In this document: in pieces, positions 35,469 through 44,154 of the stretch
Numbering within the stretch: the stretch's first letter is position 1
Layout: every line of letters begins with the position of its first letter
Source of the DNA: Paraburkholderia phenoliruptrix
GTDB lineage: Bacteria; Pseudomonadota; Gammaproteobacteria; Burkholderiales; Burkholderiaceae
Reading direction: 5' to 3'
Assembly (NCBI RefSeq): GCF_902859825.1
Contig: NZ_CADIKB010000016.1
Coordinates: 1-64,000 of the forward strand
DNA length: 64,000 bases
The notes under the pieces: model-generated
What the model was told of the DNA's origin: nothing
Databases searched by the model: none
The model's input: only the letters and a program-made list of their open reading frames with translations
Program-made: the position numbers and the translations under genes

Positions 35469-38400
35469 GCGTGCCTCCTGAAACGTGCAAGGAGTCTTGC
35501 GATCCACGATCCATGCGCTTGCACAGGCTTGCCCGCCGCCTGTCGTCCGAGCGATTCGAACAACTGCTTCAGCACGACCTTCGCCGCGCCTTCGAGCATG
35601 CGGCCGCCGACCGCCGCGACCTTGCCCGACACCTGCGCTTCGTAGTCGTACGTGAGCCGCGTGCCGCTGCCTTGCGGCGTCAGTTCGACGAGACCGCTGC
35701 CCCGCGCGCTGCCGAGCGGGGAAATCCCCGCGCCAGCGAGTCGCAGCCGGCTCGGCGCATCGATCTCCGACAAACCGATACGCGCCTCGAAACGCGCCTT
35801 GATCATGCCGACGCCGACGGTCACGTCCGCGCGATACTGGTTCGGCGCCGTCTCTTCGAGCGCGTGACAGCCGGGAATGACGTTCGCGAGCGCCTTCGGA
35901 TCGAGCAGCACGGCAAACACAGCTTCGGGTGTCGCGGGGAGTTCGACGGCGCCCTGCGCCGTCAGTGCGCGTCCGCCGCCTGGCGTCGCGGGCTTCGTCG
36001 CGGGCGCCTCGCGATATTGCGGCCGCGACGGTTCGGGATCGTCCATGCCGATCATCGCCATCACGCTGGGCGGCGTAAGCGGCAGGCGAATGTCTTCGAC
36101 ACCGAGCGCGTCCGCCACGGCATTCGCGATGCACGGCGGCGTGCTCATGTTGTTGCCTTCGCCGAGCCCCTTCGCGCCAAGCGGCGTGAAAGGCGAAGGC
36201 GTCTCCAGATGCACGATCAGCGGATCCGGCACTTCGCAGGTCGTCGGCATCAGATAGTCGGCGAGCGTGCCGGACTGGAAACTGCCATCCGCACCGTAGC
36301 GGAACTCTTCCATCAGCGCCGCGCCCACGCCTTGCGCGAACGCGCCTCGAATCTGGCCATCGGCGAGTGCGGGATTGAGGAGCGTGCCGGCGTCGTGCAC
36401 GGTCACATATCGGTCGATACGCACGCGTCCCGTTATCCGATCCACTTCGACACCGCACATGTCGAACGCGAAGCCATACGCCGCCGATGTATTGATGTGG
36501 TCCTGTTCGTCGGGCGCATCCATGTGCGGCGGCGACCAGAACACCGTTTCGCGCAGACCCGGCTCTTCGCCCTCGGGCAGGAGCGCGGGCGCCCAGTGCG
36601 GCGCATTGCTCGCGGCGCGCGCGAACGGCAGCGCGCGGTCTGCGGCGTCGCGCGGAAAGACGCGCGCGCCTTCGAAGCACACGTCGCCGGGCGCGCAACT
36701 GAACTGCTTCGCGAGCACGCGCGCGAGCTTGTCGCGCACGCGCGTCGCGGCGAGATGCACCGTGCCCGCCACCGCGCCCGCGAAGCGGCTGGAATAATTG
36801 CCCGCCGCGACGGACCAGGCGTCCTTGTGCGTATCGAATTCGACGTTGACGACGATGTCCTTCGGATCGAGTCCCAGCACATCGGCGACGACTTGCGCGC
36901 ACACGGTCATATGGCCCTGGCCCGCGGGCGTTGATGCGATCGTGACGACCACGCCGCCGAGCAGATCGACGCTGACCGTCGCGCTCGCAATCGCGCCGTT
37001 TTTTGGCCCGGCTTTCCTGCGGGCGTCGGCGGGCATCACGGTCGTGATGTAGCCCATGTTCGAGACCGACGGCTCCACGATCGCCGCGAAGCCGATGCCA
37101 TACAGGCGCCCTTCGTTGCGCGCGGCGTCGCGGCGCGCAACCAGTTCCCGGTATCCGCCTTCGTCGAGTGAACGGCGCAACGCTTCCTGATAATTGCCGG
37201 AATCGAGCAGCGCGCCCGCCGCCGCACGATACGGAAACGCATCGGCGGGAACGAAGTTGCGGCGATACACGTCGAGCACATCGAGCTTCAGTTCGATCGC
37301 GATGCGCTGGATCAGCCGCTCCAGCGCGAAGTACACCTGCGGCCCGCCGAAGCCGCGCACGAGCCCCGTCGGCGTCCTGTTCGTCAGCACGACGCGATTG
37401 CGCACCAGCAGATTCGAGATCGCGTAACCGCCCGTCAGGCAGCCGTGCATCCGGTAGAGCGTCGCGGGCTCGGGCGCGCGCACGTAGCCGCCGACGTCTT
37501 CCAGCTGATCGTAAGACAGCGCGACGATGCGGCCATCCGCTTCGACGGCCGCTTCTACCGTCGAAACACGCGCCGCCGCCGAGGTCGCCGCGCTCAGGTG
37601 TTCGAGCCGATCCTCGACCCACTTCACCGGCGCGCCCGCCTTGCGCGAGGCGAGGCACATCAGCACGACATACGGAAACACGGCCTGCTTCACGCCGAAG
37701 CTGCCGCCGGAATCGCGCGGGGCCTTATGACGCAGACGATTGGCGGGCACGTTCAACGCCATCGCCATGACGGCGTGCAGCGAGAACGGCCCCATGAAAT
37801 TCGACGTGACGTCGTAGCCTTCGTCGCCCGAAAGATATTCGGCGATGACCACGCCGCACTCGATCGGCGCGCACGTGTTGCGCGGATAATGCGCGACGAG
37901 CTTGACGCGATGCGGCGCGCGCTCGAAGGCGGCTTCCGGCTCGCCGTAGCGGAAATGCCGGTCGCTGATCACGTTGCTGCCGACGCGTTCGTGCAGCACC
38001 GGCGCGTCGTCCCTTGCGGCTTGTTCAATCGACGTCACGGGATCGAGCGTCGCGTAGTCGACCTTGATCAGATCGAGCGCGTCTTCCGCGAGCGCACGCG
38101 ACTCGGCCATCACGACCGCGACGGGCTCGCCGACGTAGCGCACGCGGTCCATCGCGAGCGCCCACTGTTCCATCGGCGATTTCACGCCGACGACGAACGG
38201 TCGCGACCACGGGCGCAAATCGTCGCGCGTGAGCACCGCGCGCACGCCGGCGAGTTTCGACGCGGCTTGCGTATCGATCGACAGGATGTCCGCATGCGCG
38301 TGCGGCGAACGCAGAATCGCGGCGTGCAGCGTGCCCGCCTTGACAGCGATGTCGTCGCCATAGCGGCCACGACCCGTCAGGATCGCCGGGTCTTCGAGGC

Positions 38401-38506
38401 GCTCCATCGAGCGTCCGACGTGACGCTGCGGTGCGGCCGTTTCGCGCATCTCTTTGCCGGCGACGCGCGCGTCGATGTCGGCAAATGCGGTTTCGCGCTG
38501 ATTCAT
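35465..38506 (-). CDS. hmfA: 2-Furoyl-CoA dehydrogenase molybdenum subunit fused to a CoxG-like domain
   Basis: A 1013-residue protein. Residues 30-820 form the xanthine dehydrogenase-type molybdopterin subunit, with GRGRYGDDI, GLVRGFGGPQVYFALE, AGQGHMTVCAQVVADVLG and the catalytic-glutamate motif GAKGLGEGNNMSTPPCIANAV. After a linker, residues about 835-985 form a CoxG/SRPBCC domain (GAVELPATPEAVFAVLLDP, NVIPGCHALEE). CoxG proteins are normally separate factors that anchor or mature molybdenum hydroxylases, so the fusion is notable. It should hydroxylate furoyl-CoA with water at C5. The ATG at 38506 has CGAGGAG nine bases upstream. Confidence 0.88.
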   Translation of the reverse strand: MNQRETAFADIDARVAGKEMRETAAPQRHVGRSMERLEDPAILTGRGRYGDDIAVKAGTLHAAILRSPHAHADILSIDTQAASKLAGVRAVLTRDDLRPWSRPFVVGVKSPMEQWALAMDRVRYVGEPVAVVMAESRALAEDALDLIKVDYATLDPVTSIEQAARDDAPVLHERVGSNVISDRHFRYGEPEAAFERAPHRVKLVAHYPRNTCAPIECGVVIAEYLSGDEGYDVTSNFMGPFSLHAVMAMALNVPANRLRHKAPRDSGGSFGVKQAVFPYVVLMCLASRKAGAPVKWVEDRLEHLSAATSAAARVSTVEAAVEADGRIVALSYDQLEDVGGYVRAPEPATLYRMHGCLTGGYAISNLLVRNRVVLTNRTPTGLVRGFGGPQVYFALERLIQRIAIELKLDVLDVYRRNFVPADAFPYRAAAGALLDSGNYQEALRRSLDEGGYRELVARRDAARNEGRLYGIGFAAIVEPSVSNMGYITTVMPADARRKAGPKNGAIASATVSVDLLGGVVVTIASTPAGQGHMTVCAQVVADVLGLDPKDIVVNVEFDTHKDAWSVAAGNYSSRFAGAVAGTVHLAATRVRDKLARVLAKQFSCAPGDVCFEGARVFPRDAADRALPFARAASNAPHWAPALLPEGEEPGLRETVFWSPPHMDAPDEQDHINTSAAYGFAFDMCGVEVDRITGRVRIDRYVTVHDAGTLLNPALADGQIRGAFAQGVGAALMEEFRYGADGSFQSGTLADYLMPTTCEVPDPLIVHLETPSPFTPLGAKGLGEGNNMSTPPCIANAVADALGVEDIRLPLTPPSVMAMIGMDDPEPSRPQYREAPATKPATPGGGRALTAQGAVELPATPEAVFAVLLDPKALANVIPGCHALEETAPNQYRADVTVGVGMIKARFEARIGLSEIDAPSRLRLAGAGISPLGSARGSGLVELTPQGSGTRLTYDYEAQVSGKVAAVGGRMLEGAAKVVLKQLFESLGRQAAGKPVQAHGSWIARLLARFRRHA

Positions 38507-38510
38507 GACG

Positions 38511-39125
38511 TTACTCCTCGGGTGCGGCGCGGCCGCCGAATTCGTCGGCGAGACCACTCCAGCGGCGCGCAATCTCGTCGTGCTCGATGCCGAACAGATC
38601 GAGAATGCGCCCGACCGTGTGGCCGACCACGTCCTCTATAGTCTGCGGATGCGCGTAGAACGCGGGCACCGGCGGCATCACGATCGCGCCCATCTCCGTG
38701 GCGAGCGTCATGTTGCGCAGATGCGCGAGATTGAGCGGCGTTTCGCGCGCGACCAGCACGAGGCGGCGGCGCTCCTTGAGCATCACATCGGCGGCACGCG
38801 TAAGCAGGTTGTCCGCGAAGCCGTTCGCGACGCCCGCGAGCGTTTTCATCGAACATGGCGCGATCACCATGCCTTCGCTGAGAAACGATCCGCTCGCCAC
38901 GGCCGCGCCAATATCGCGCACGTTGTGCACCACATCGGCAGCGGCTTCAAGATCGCCGCGCGCGAAGCCGAGTTCCTGTGCGGCGGTCACCGCGCCCGAT
39001 GACGACACGACGAGATGCGTCTCGTGCGTGCCGAGCCGGCGCAACGCGGCGAGCAAACGCACGCCGATCACCGCGCCGCTTGCGCCCGACATGCCGACGA
39101 CGATGCGCTTCTTTCGCTCAGCCAT
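38511..39125 (-). CDS. hmfG: UbiX-type flavin prenyltransferase for HmfF
   Basis: A 204-residue flavoprotein of the UbiX/Pad1 family with RIVVGMSGASGAVIGVRLL, SGSFLSEGMVIAPCSMKTLAGVANG and LVLVARETPLNLAHLRNM. These enzymes attach a dimethylallyl group to FMN to make the prenyl-FMN cofactor of UbiD decarboxylases. The gene overlaps hmfF by eight bases, so the cofactor maker and user are translated together. The ATG at 39125 (MAERKKRIVV) is the family start; the frame upstream is a shadow of hmfF. It is a general UbiX enzyme, here assigned to HmfF by context. Confidence 0.88.
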   Translation of the reverse strand: MAERKKRIVVGMSGASGAVIGVRLLAALRRLGTHETHLVVSSSGAVTAAQELGFARGDLEAAADVVHNVRDIGAAVASGSFLSEGMVIAPCSMKTLAGVANGFADNLLTRAADVMLKERRRLVLVARETPLNLAHLRNMTLATEMGAIVMPPVPAFYAHPQTIEDVVGHTVGRILDLFGIEHDEIARRWSGLADEFGGRAAPEE

Positions 39126-40611
39126 GATCGCGCGACAAATAGGCGTCGAACGCGCTGTTGTCAGCGGCGACGAGGGCTTGCAGGTCGACCGTGTCCTCAC
39201 CCGGTATGTGCACGCGCGTGAACACATGCGCGGGATACACGACCGGGCGTGTCGCGTCGAGGCCCATCTTCGCGCTGACGCCTTGCAGATGCGACGGCGC
39301 GTCGTCGGGCTGACCGACCGTCGTCGATGGATCGAGCGGCGAACCTTGCGCGCCGGCTATCACAACGAGATCGCGATCTGCCTGGAAGCGCGTCGCGATC
39401 GCCCACTCGATTTCCGCGGGATCGTGCACGTTCACATCTGTATCGACGACGACGACCTGCTTGATGTCGTAATGCGCGCCGAACGCACAGAGGATGACGT
39501 TCTTCGCTTCGCCTTCGCGCTTCTTGTCGAATTGCACCCACAGGTGATAGCGGCACACGCCGCCCACCGACAGATGCACGTCTTTCACGCCGGGATGGCT
39601 GCGCTGAAGATGCGCGAGCAACGTGGCTTCGCGCGGAATCGCACCGAGCAGCAGGTGCTCCATTTCGGCGGGCACAATCGTATGAAAGATCGGGCCGCGC
39701 CGATGCGTGACGGCCGCCACTTCGATGACTTCGCGTGCTTCCTTCGCGCTGTAGTACTTCGGAAATTCGCCGAACGGACCTTCCGGCTCGCGCACGTTCG
39801 GCAGAATGCGCCCTTCTATGACGATCTCCGCGAACGCCGGCACGTGCACGCCGTTCGTCACGCATCGCGCGACTGGCAGCGGCGCACCGTGCAGCGCGCC
39901 CGCGATTTCGAGTTCGTCGTGATCGATCGGCGTGATCGCCTGCGACGCGAGCATTGTGAGGGGATCGACGCCAATCACGATTGCGACGTCGAGCGCGTCG
40001 CCAGCGGCTTCCGCGTCGCGCTGGAATGCATGGAGATGACGCGGCAGCAGCAGAATCGCCATGCGATCGGGGCCGTGCACCTGAATGCGGTTGATCGAGA
40101 CGTTCTGCACGCCGGTGCGCGGATTGCGCGCGATCACGAGACCGGCGGTGATGTACGGGCCGCTGTCGTGTTCGCTGTGCGTGGGAATGGGCAGCAGCGC
40201 GTGAAGATCGATGCCGCTCGTATGCACCACTTGCTGACAGGGCGCGTCCTCACGTTGAATCAGTTTCGATGCCAGCGGGCCAGCCGCCGCAGCGGAAAAA
40301 CGTGCGAGCAATGCGGATTCGTCGACGCCCATTGCTTCCGCGATCCACGCGCGCTTCGACATGAAGCCGCTCACGACGGGCACCGTATGGCCGTGTGGCC
40401 GCGTGAAAAAAGCAGCCTGTTCGCCGTCTAGCCGCTTCGCGACGGCGGCGAGTTCATGCTCGAGCGCAACGGGCGTATCGATCGTCGCGACACGGCCGGT
40501 TTTCGCGAGATGCGCGAGCCAGTCGCGCAGCGACAGCGAGCCGGTGTCGGCGTGATCGCGTGCCCAGGCAAATGAGGGAATACCGTGCGTTGCGGCCTCG
40601 CGTGTGTTCAT
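39118..40611 (-). CDS. hmfF: UbiD-family 2,5-furandicarboxylate decarboxylase
   Basis: A 497-residue UbiD-fold decarboxylase. It carries SINRIQVHGPDRMAI, the acidic catalytic stretch REPEGPFGEFPKYYSAK (two glutamates in the usual spacing) and WAIATRFQADRDLVVI. In hmf loci HmfF uses prenyl-FMN to remove one carboxylate from 2,5-furandicarboxylate, giving 2-furoate. UbiD enzymes for other aromatic acids look similar, so specificity is from the hmf context. The ATG at 40611 (MNTREAATHG) is favoured since GGAG precedes it by six bases; in-frame ATGs at 40614 and 40623 are alternatives. It is the first gene of the operon. Confidence 0.87.
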   Translation of the reverse strand: MNTREAATHGIPSFAWARDHADTGSLSLRDWLAHLAKTGRVATIDTPVALEHELAAVAKRLDGEQAAFFTRPHGHTVPVVSGFMSKRAWIAEAMGVDESALLARFSAAAAGPLASKLIQREDAPCQQVVHTSGIDLHALLPIPTHSEHDSGPYITAGLVIARNPRTGVQNVSINRIQVHGPDRMAILLLPRHLHAFQRDAEAAGDALDVAIVIGVDPLTMLASQAITPIDHDELEIAGALHGAPLPVARCVTNGVHVPAFAEIVIEGRILPNVREPEGPFGEFPKYYSAKEAREVIEVAAVTHRRGPIFHTIVPAEMEHLLLGAIPREATLLAHLQRSHPGVKDVHLSVGGVCRYHLWVQFDKKREGEAKNVILCAFGAHYDIKQVVVVDTDVNVHDPAEIEWAIATRFQADRDLVVIAGAQGSPLDPSTTVGQPDDAPSHLQGVSAKMGLDATRPVVYPAHVFTRVHIPGEDTVDLQALVAADNSAFDAYLSRDHG

Positions 40612-40684
40612 CATCGTCTCCATCTATGCACGCCTGCTATGCCAAGCGCATGGGATGAAGCGTAGCGAGATCGCGCCATAACAT

Positions 40685-40735
40685 CTAATACTGTTTACTG
40701 ATGTGATGGATCATTCGTTCTTATATCAGTGTTAG
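40685..40735. promoter_or_regulatory. Candidate LysR-type control region of the hmf operon
   Basis: CTAATACTG (40685-40693) and CAGTGTTAG (40727-40735) form an inverted repeat with eight of nine pairs, centres 42 bases (four helical turns) apart. A smaller TGAT-GG-ATCA inverted repeat lies in between. The region lies between hmfF and the divergent LysR gene and is AT-richer than its surroundings. Confidence 0.45.
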
Positions 40736-40838
40736 CCCGGATGACAGCGTTCTTACAGTTACGTATCAATGGAACGCTCCCCGCGCCTGTACGGAAGGGC
40801 CCCTCACGATACGGCACCCTGCACCGTCGACGAGCGCA

Positions 40839-40855
40839 GGGTGATAATGTCACCC
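40839..40855. promoter_or_regulatory. Inverted repeat just upstream of the second hmfR gene
   Basis: GGGTGA-TAATG-TCACCC is a perfect six-base inverted repeat ending 34 bases before the LysR ATG, a usual spot for autorepression. A T-N11-A-like core is not obvious. Confidence 0.4.
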
Positions 40856-40889
40856 CGCCCCATTAGCATCGCTGATGCCCCGAGGGAAC

Positions 40890-41834
40890 ATGGACCTCAA
40901 GCAAATTCAGTACTTCATCGCGCTGTTCGAAGACGGCTCGGTCACGCGCGCCGCGAAGCGGCTGCACATCGTGCAACCGGCCTTGAGCATGCAGATCGCG
41001 AAGCTCGAGGACGAACTGCATCAGCAGCTGTTCGAGCGCGGCGCAGACGGCATGGCGCCGACCGCCGCGGGACGGCTGATGTATCGCCTGTTTTTACCGA
41101 TCATGCGCGACCTTGCTCACGCGCGGCAGCAACTCGTGCAGCGCGACGAAGTGGTGACGGGGCACGTCGGCATTGGCCTCATCGCATCGGTGACGGAAAG
41201 CGTGCTCGCGGATTCGCTGTCGCGCTTTCACGCGCGTTACCCCCACGTCGAAGTCACCATCGCCGACGGCTACAGCGCGACCTTCATCGACTGGGTGGCG
41301 GGCGGTCAGCTCGATGCGGCCATCATCAACAAGCCGCGAGCGCGCCTTTCGCTCGACTCGCACCCGATGCTCGACGAAGAAATGGTGCTGGCGACCAGCG
41401 CTGCGCATGGCCCCGACTTGCCGCGTGCCATCGAACTCGCGCAATTGCCCGAACTCGAACTGGTGCTGCCAACGAAGCGCCACGGCCTGCGCGGCGTGCT
41501 CGACAGCGCCGCGCAACACGAGGACGTGCTGCTCGCACCGCGCTTCGAGATCGACGTGCTCTCCACGATTCTCAAGCTCGTCGAGCACACGCGCTTCGCG
41601 ACGATCCTGCCGCGCATCGTCGTGGAGCGTGCCGCACGGCACGGCACCTTGCGCGCGTGCCCCATTCTCGCGCCGCGTATCGTCCGGCACATTCTCTGCG
41701 TGAGCCATCCGCGCCGGCCATTGAGCGCGGCGGCGGAGGCGCTGATCGCGACCATCGGCGACGAGTTGCATCGGGCGTCGACCATTACGGGCGACGAGCC
41801 CTCACAGGACGCGAAGGAACCCCACGGGCACTAA
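40890..41834 (+). CDS. hmfR: LysR-family regulator of the furan cluster (second copy)
   Basis: A 314-residue LysR regulator (MDLKQIQYFIALFEDGSVTRAAKRLHIVQPALSMQIAKLE) that diverges from hmfF. It closely resembles the LysR at 27597-28505 in both domains; by eye more than half the residues are identical. It is in the position of a classic LysR activator of the divergent operon. The two paralogues may respond to different furan intermediates. The ATG at 40890 is chosen because it aligns with the start of the paralogue; the frame extends five codons further upstream. Confidence 0.85.
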   Translation: MDLKQIQYFIALFEDGSVTRAAKRLHIVQPALSMQIAKLEDELHQQLFERGADGMAPTAAGRLMYRLFLPIMRDLAHARQQLVQRDEVVTGHVGIGLIASVTESVLADSLSRFHARYPHVEVTIADGYSATFIDWVAGGQLDAAIINKPRARLSLDSHPMLDEEMVLATSAAHGPDLPRAIELAQLPELELVLPTKRHGLRGVLDSAAQHEDVLLAPRFEIDVLSTILKLVEHTRFATILPRIVVERAARHGTLRACPILAPRIVRHILCVSHPRRPLSAAAEALIATIGDELHRASTITGDEPSQDAKEPHGH

Positions 41835-41858
41835 CACGCCATGTCCGATTGGCGAGCC

Positions 41859-43016
41859 TCAGGTGGAGAGGTGATCGGCTAAGCGACGCAACATGGCATC
41901 CGACTCGCGCAATTGCTCGACGGTGATGTACTCGTCGGGCTTGTGTCCCTGGTCCATGCTGCCGGGTCCGCATACGACGGCCGGAATGCCTGCCTGTTCG
42001 AACAGACCGCCTTCCGTACCGAAGGCCACCGTGCCGAATTCCGTCGATCCCGAAAGCAATGCAAGCAGACGTGCCGCTTCACTGTCGGGCGGCGTCGCCA
42101 GACCCGGATACGACGACAGCGGCGTCAAACTGATGCCGGTATCCGCCTTCACGGCACGCATCTTCGGCAGCAGTGTGGCCTGTGCATACGTCTGCAAGCG
42201 GTCCGCGACCTCCGTGGCATCGAAGCCCGGCAACGCACGCACTTCGAAATCGAACTCGCACTCCACGGGCACGATATTGAGCGCGCGGCCGCCTTGGATG
42301 ACGCCAGTTTGCACCGTGGAATACGGCGGATCGAAACGTTCGTCGCGATGTTCGGCCTGTGCGAGTTCTTCGCCGATCTCATCAAGATGGTTGATGAGAC
42401 GCGCGGCATATTGAATGGCGTTGACGCCATAGGGCGCGTAGGCCGAGTGACACGGCGCGCCCTTCACACAGCAACGCATTGCAAGCTTACCTTTATGACC
42501 GAGCACCGGCTTGAGTTCGGTCGGCTCGCCGATCAGACAGAGCACGGGTTTATGCGCGCGACGCGCGAGTTGTTCGAGCATTGGACGAACGCCGAGGCAA
42601 CCGACTTCTTCGTCGTATGAGAATGCGAGATGCACCGGCATCTTCAAGTCGCGCTTGACGAAGATCGGCACTGCGGCAAGAACGGAAGCAAGAAAGCCCT
42701 TCATGTCCGCCGTCCCGCGGCCGTATAGACGCCCGTCTTTCTCGACGAGCCTGAACGGATCGACGGTCCACGCCTGACAATCGACGGGCACCACATCCGT
42801 ATGACCCGACAGCGCAACGCCGCCGCGGTGGCGCGGCCCGATCGTCGCAAAGAGATTGGCCTTGGTGCACTCGTCGTTATAGAACAACTCACATTCGACG
42901 TCATGCGCCACGAGATAATCTCGAATGAATTCGATAAGAGCCAGATTGGAGTCGCGGCTGACTGTCGCGAAACCGATCAGCGCCTCGAGCAACGCACGGC
43001 TCGACATCTCATTCAT
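41859..43016 (-). CDS. ArgE/DapE-like M20 amidohydrolase
   Basis: A 385-residue zinc-dependent deacylase of the acetylornithine deacetylase family. Metal ligands are visible in LSGHTDVVPVD, GRGTADMKGF, the catalytic SYDEEVGCLG and LIGEPTE. The C-terminal metal ligand lies in GPGSMDQGHKPDEYI. It removes an acyl group from an alpha-amino acid or related amine. It is the last gene of a four-gene leftward unit with a flavin monooxygenase, RidA and DUF1028. A catabolic N-acyl intermediate is therefore more likely than arginine synthesis. It overlaps the DUF1028 gene by eight bases. Confidence 0.85.
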   Translation of the reverse strand: MNEMSSRALLEALIGFATVSRDSNLALIEFIRDYLVAHDVECELFYNDECTKANLFATIGPRHRGGVALSGHTDVVPVDCQAWTVDPFRLVEKDGRLYGRGTADMKGFLASVLAAVPIFVKRDLKMPVHLAFSYDEEVGCLGVRPMLEQLARRAHKPVLCLIGEPTELKPVLGHKGKLAMRCCVKGAPCHSAYAPYGVNAIQYAARLINHLDEIGEELAQAEHRDERFDPPYSTVQTGVIQGGRALNIVPVECEFDFEVRALPGFDATEVADRLQTYAQATLLPKMRAVKADTGISLTPLSSYPGLATPPDSEAARLLALLSGSTEFGTVAFGTEGGLFEQAGIPAVVCGPGSMDQGHKPDEYITVEQLRESDAMLRRLADHLST

Positions 43017-43686
43017 CGCCCGGTACGCCGTAGCTCGGCGCCGCGGCCGGATTCAATGCGCGCGTCACATAGTCGTTCATCTGCGGTTCGTAGGCGGTCC
43101 ACAACTCGCCGAGCTTGCCGATGGGATCTTCGTCGACCCAATCGACGCGCAGGTCAACAAGCGGCCACGTCAGGTCACTCACTAATTTCAGCGCCGCAGA
43201 GTGCACCGGCCCCGCTTCGCCGCCTGCCGCGATTGCAGCATTCATTGCTGCGAGCAATCTGTCGGCAAGATGGCCTTCGGCGTTTGCAAACGCGGCCGGC
43301 ATCGCTTCAATGACGTGCTTTCCAGACAGCATGTTCCCCGCGGCGACACACTGGTTGCCCGCGACGGCATGATACGTGCCCAACGCTTCCTTGCCGCTGA
43401 AGAATGCGGTGCGGCCTTTTGCATCGACCACGGTCACCTGGCGAAACTCACTCCATTCGTTTGCATCGAGTGCCTGTTTCAGGGCCTCTGCTGGAGCGAG
43501 CTGCTTGCCGGCGAGAAGATCGAGAATCTGCGGCCCGAGTGCGGGCAACGTGATGTTTTGCGTTGCGACCGCGCCCACTCCCGCGCGCAGCCACGGGCAG
43601 CGTGCGCCCACGGCAATGCTCGACGAACTGATCGCAATACCGAGTTGGCCCGTCTTTTCGCAACGACCGACGATAGAGAAAGTCAT
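43009..43686 (-). CDS. DUF1028 Ntn-hydrolase-like protein
   Basis: A 225-residue protein starting MTFSIVGRCEKTGQLGIAISSSSIAVGARCPWLRAGVGAVATQN, the hallmark of DUF1028, which has an Ntn-hydrolase fold. Loss of the first Met would expose Thr2 as a candidate nucleophile. No substrate is established to my knowledge. It lies between ridA and the ArgE-like gene, overlapping the latter, so it probably cleaves an amide or lactam formed from the RidA product. Confidence 0.82.
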   Translation of the reverse strand: MTFSIVGRCEKTGQLGIAISSSSIAVGARCPWLRAGVGAVATQNITLPALGPQILDLLAGKQLAPAEALKQALDANEWSEFRQVTVVDAKGRTAFFSGKEALGTYHAVAGNQCVAAGNMLSGKHVIEAMPAAFANAEGHLADRLLAAMNAAIAAGGEAGPVHSAALKLVSDLTWPLVDLRVDWVDEDPIGKLGELWTAYEPQMNDYVTRALNPAAAPSYGVPGDE

Positions 43687-43695
43687 GCGTACTCC

Positions 43696-44136
43696 TTATG
43701 CCTTGGGCGGCGGCGTCCATCCATCCGGAATGACGGCGATCACATCGATTTCCATTAGCCATTCCGGCTGTCCCAACGCGACCACGGTAAGTCCTGTCGA
43801 AATGGGAAACACACCCTTGAGCCACTTGCCGACTTCGCGATACACCGGTTCACGAAACCGCACGTCAGTCAGGTAGGTGGTCGTCTTGACGATGTGGGAA
43901 AGGTCACTTCCCGCTTCTTCGAGCAACTGCTTGACGTTCTTCATCGCCTGCTCGGCTTGTGCGCGCGGATCGCCGAGGCCGACGAGGTTGCCCGCGAAGT
44001 CCGTGCCGATCTGTCCACGCACATACACGGTATTGCCGGCGCGCACGGCCTGGCAAAGATCGTTGTCGAGCGTCTGGTTCGGGTACGTATCCTTCGTGTT
44101 GAACATGCGGATACGGGTATGCGTAGGTTGGCTCAT
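43696..44136 (-). CDS. RidA-family (YjgF/YER057c) enamine/imine deaminase
   Basis: A 146-residue trimer-forming protein with DLCQAVRAGNTVYVRGQIGTD, QAEQAMKNVKQLLEEAGSDLSHIVKTTTYLTD and REPVYREVGKWLKG. RidA proteins hydrolyse reactive 2-imino or enamino acids released by PLP or flavin enzymes. Placed just after the flavin monooxygenase, it may process an imine produced by that enzyme or by the Rieske oxygenase. The DUF1028 gene follows nine bases later. Confidence 0.86.
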   Translation of the reverse strand: MSQPTHTRIRMFNTKDTYPNQTLDNDLCQAVRAGNTVYVRGQIGTDFAGNLVGLGDPRAQAEQAMKNVKQLLEEAGSDLSHIVKTTTYLTDVRFREPVYREVGKWLKGVFPISTGLTVVALGQPEWLMEIDVIAVIPDGWTPPPKA

Positions 44137-44154
44137 CGATTTGCCTTCAATGTT

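Noticed and set aside
34651..35514. Upstream extension of the hmfC frame
   Set aside because: It is a shadow of hmfB. The 2Fe-2S protein begins at 34650 or 34641.
35469..37658. Long upstream extension of the hmfB reading frame
   Set aside because: This part overlaps hmfA in another frame and is Arg/Ala-rich. The FAD-subunit homology and a good ribosome site begin only at 35468.
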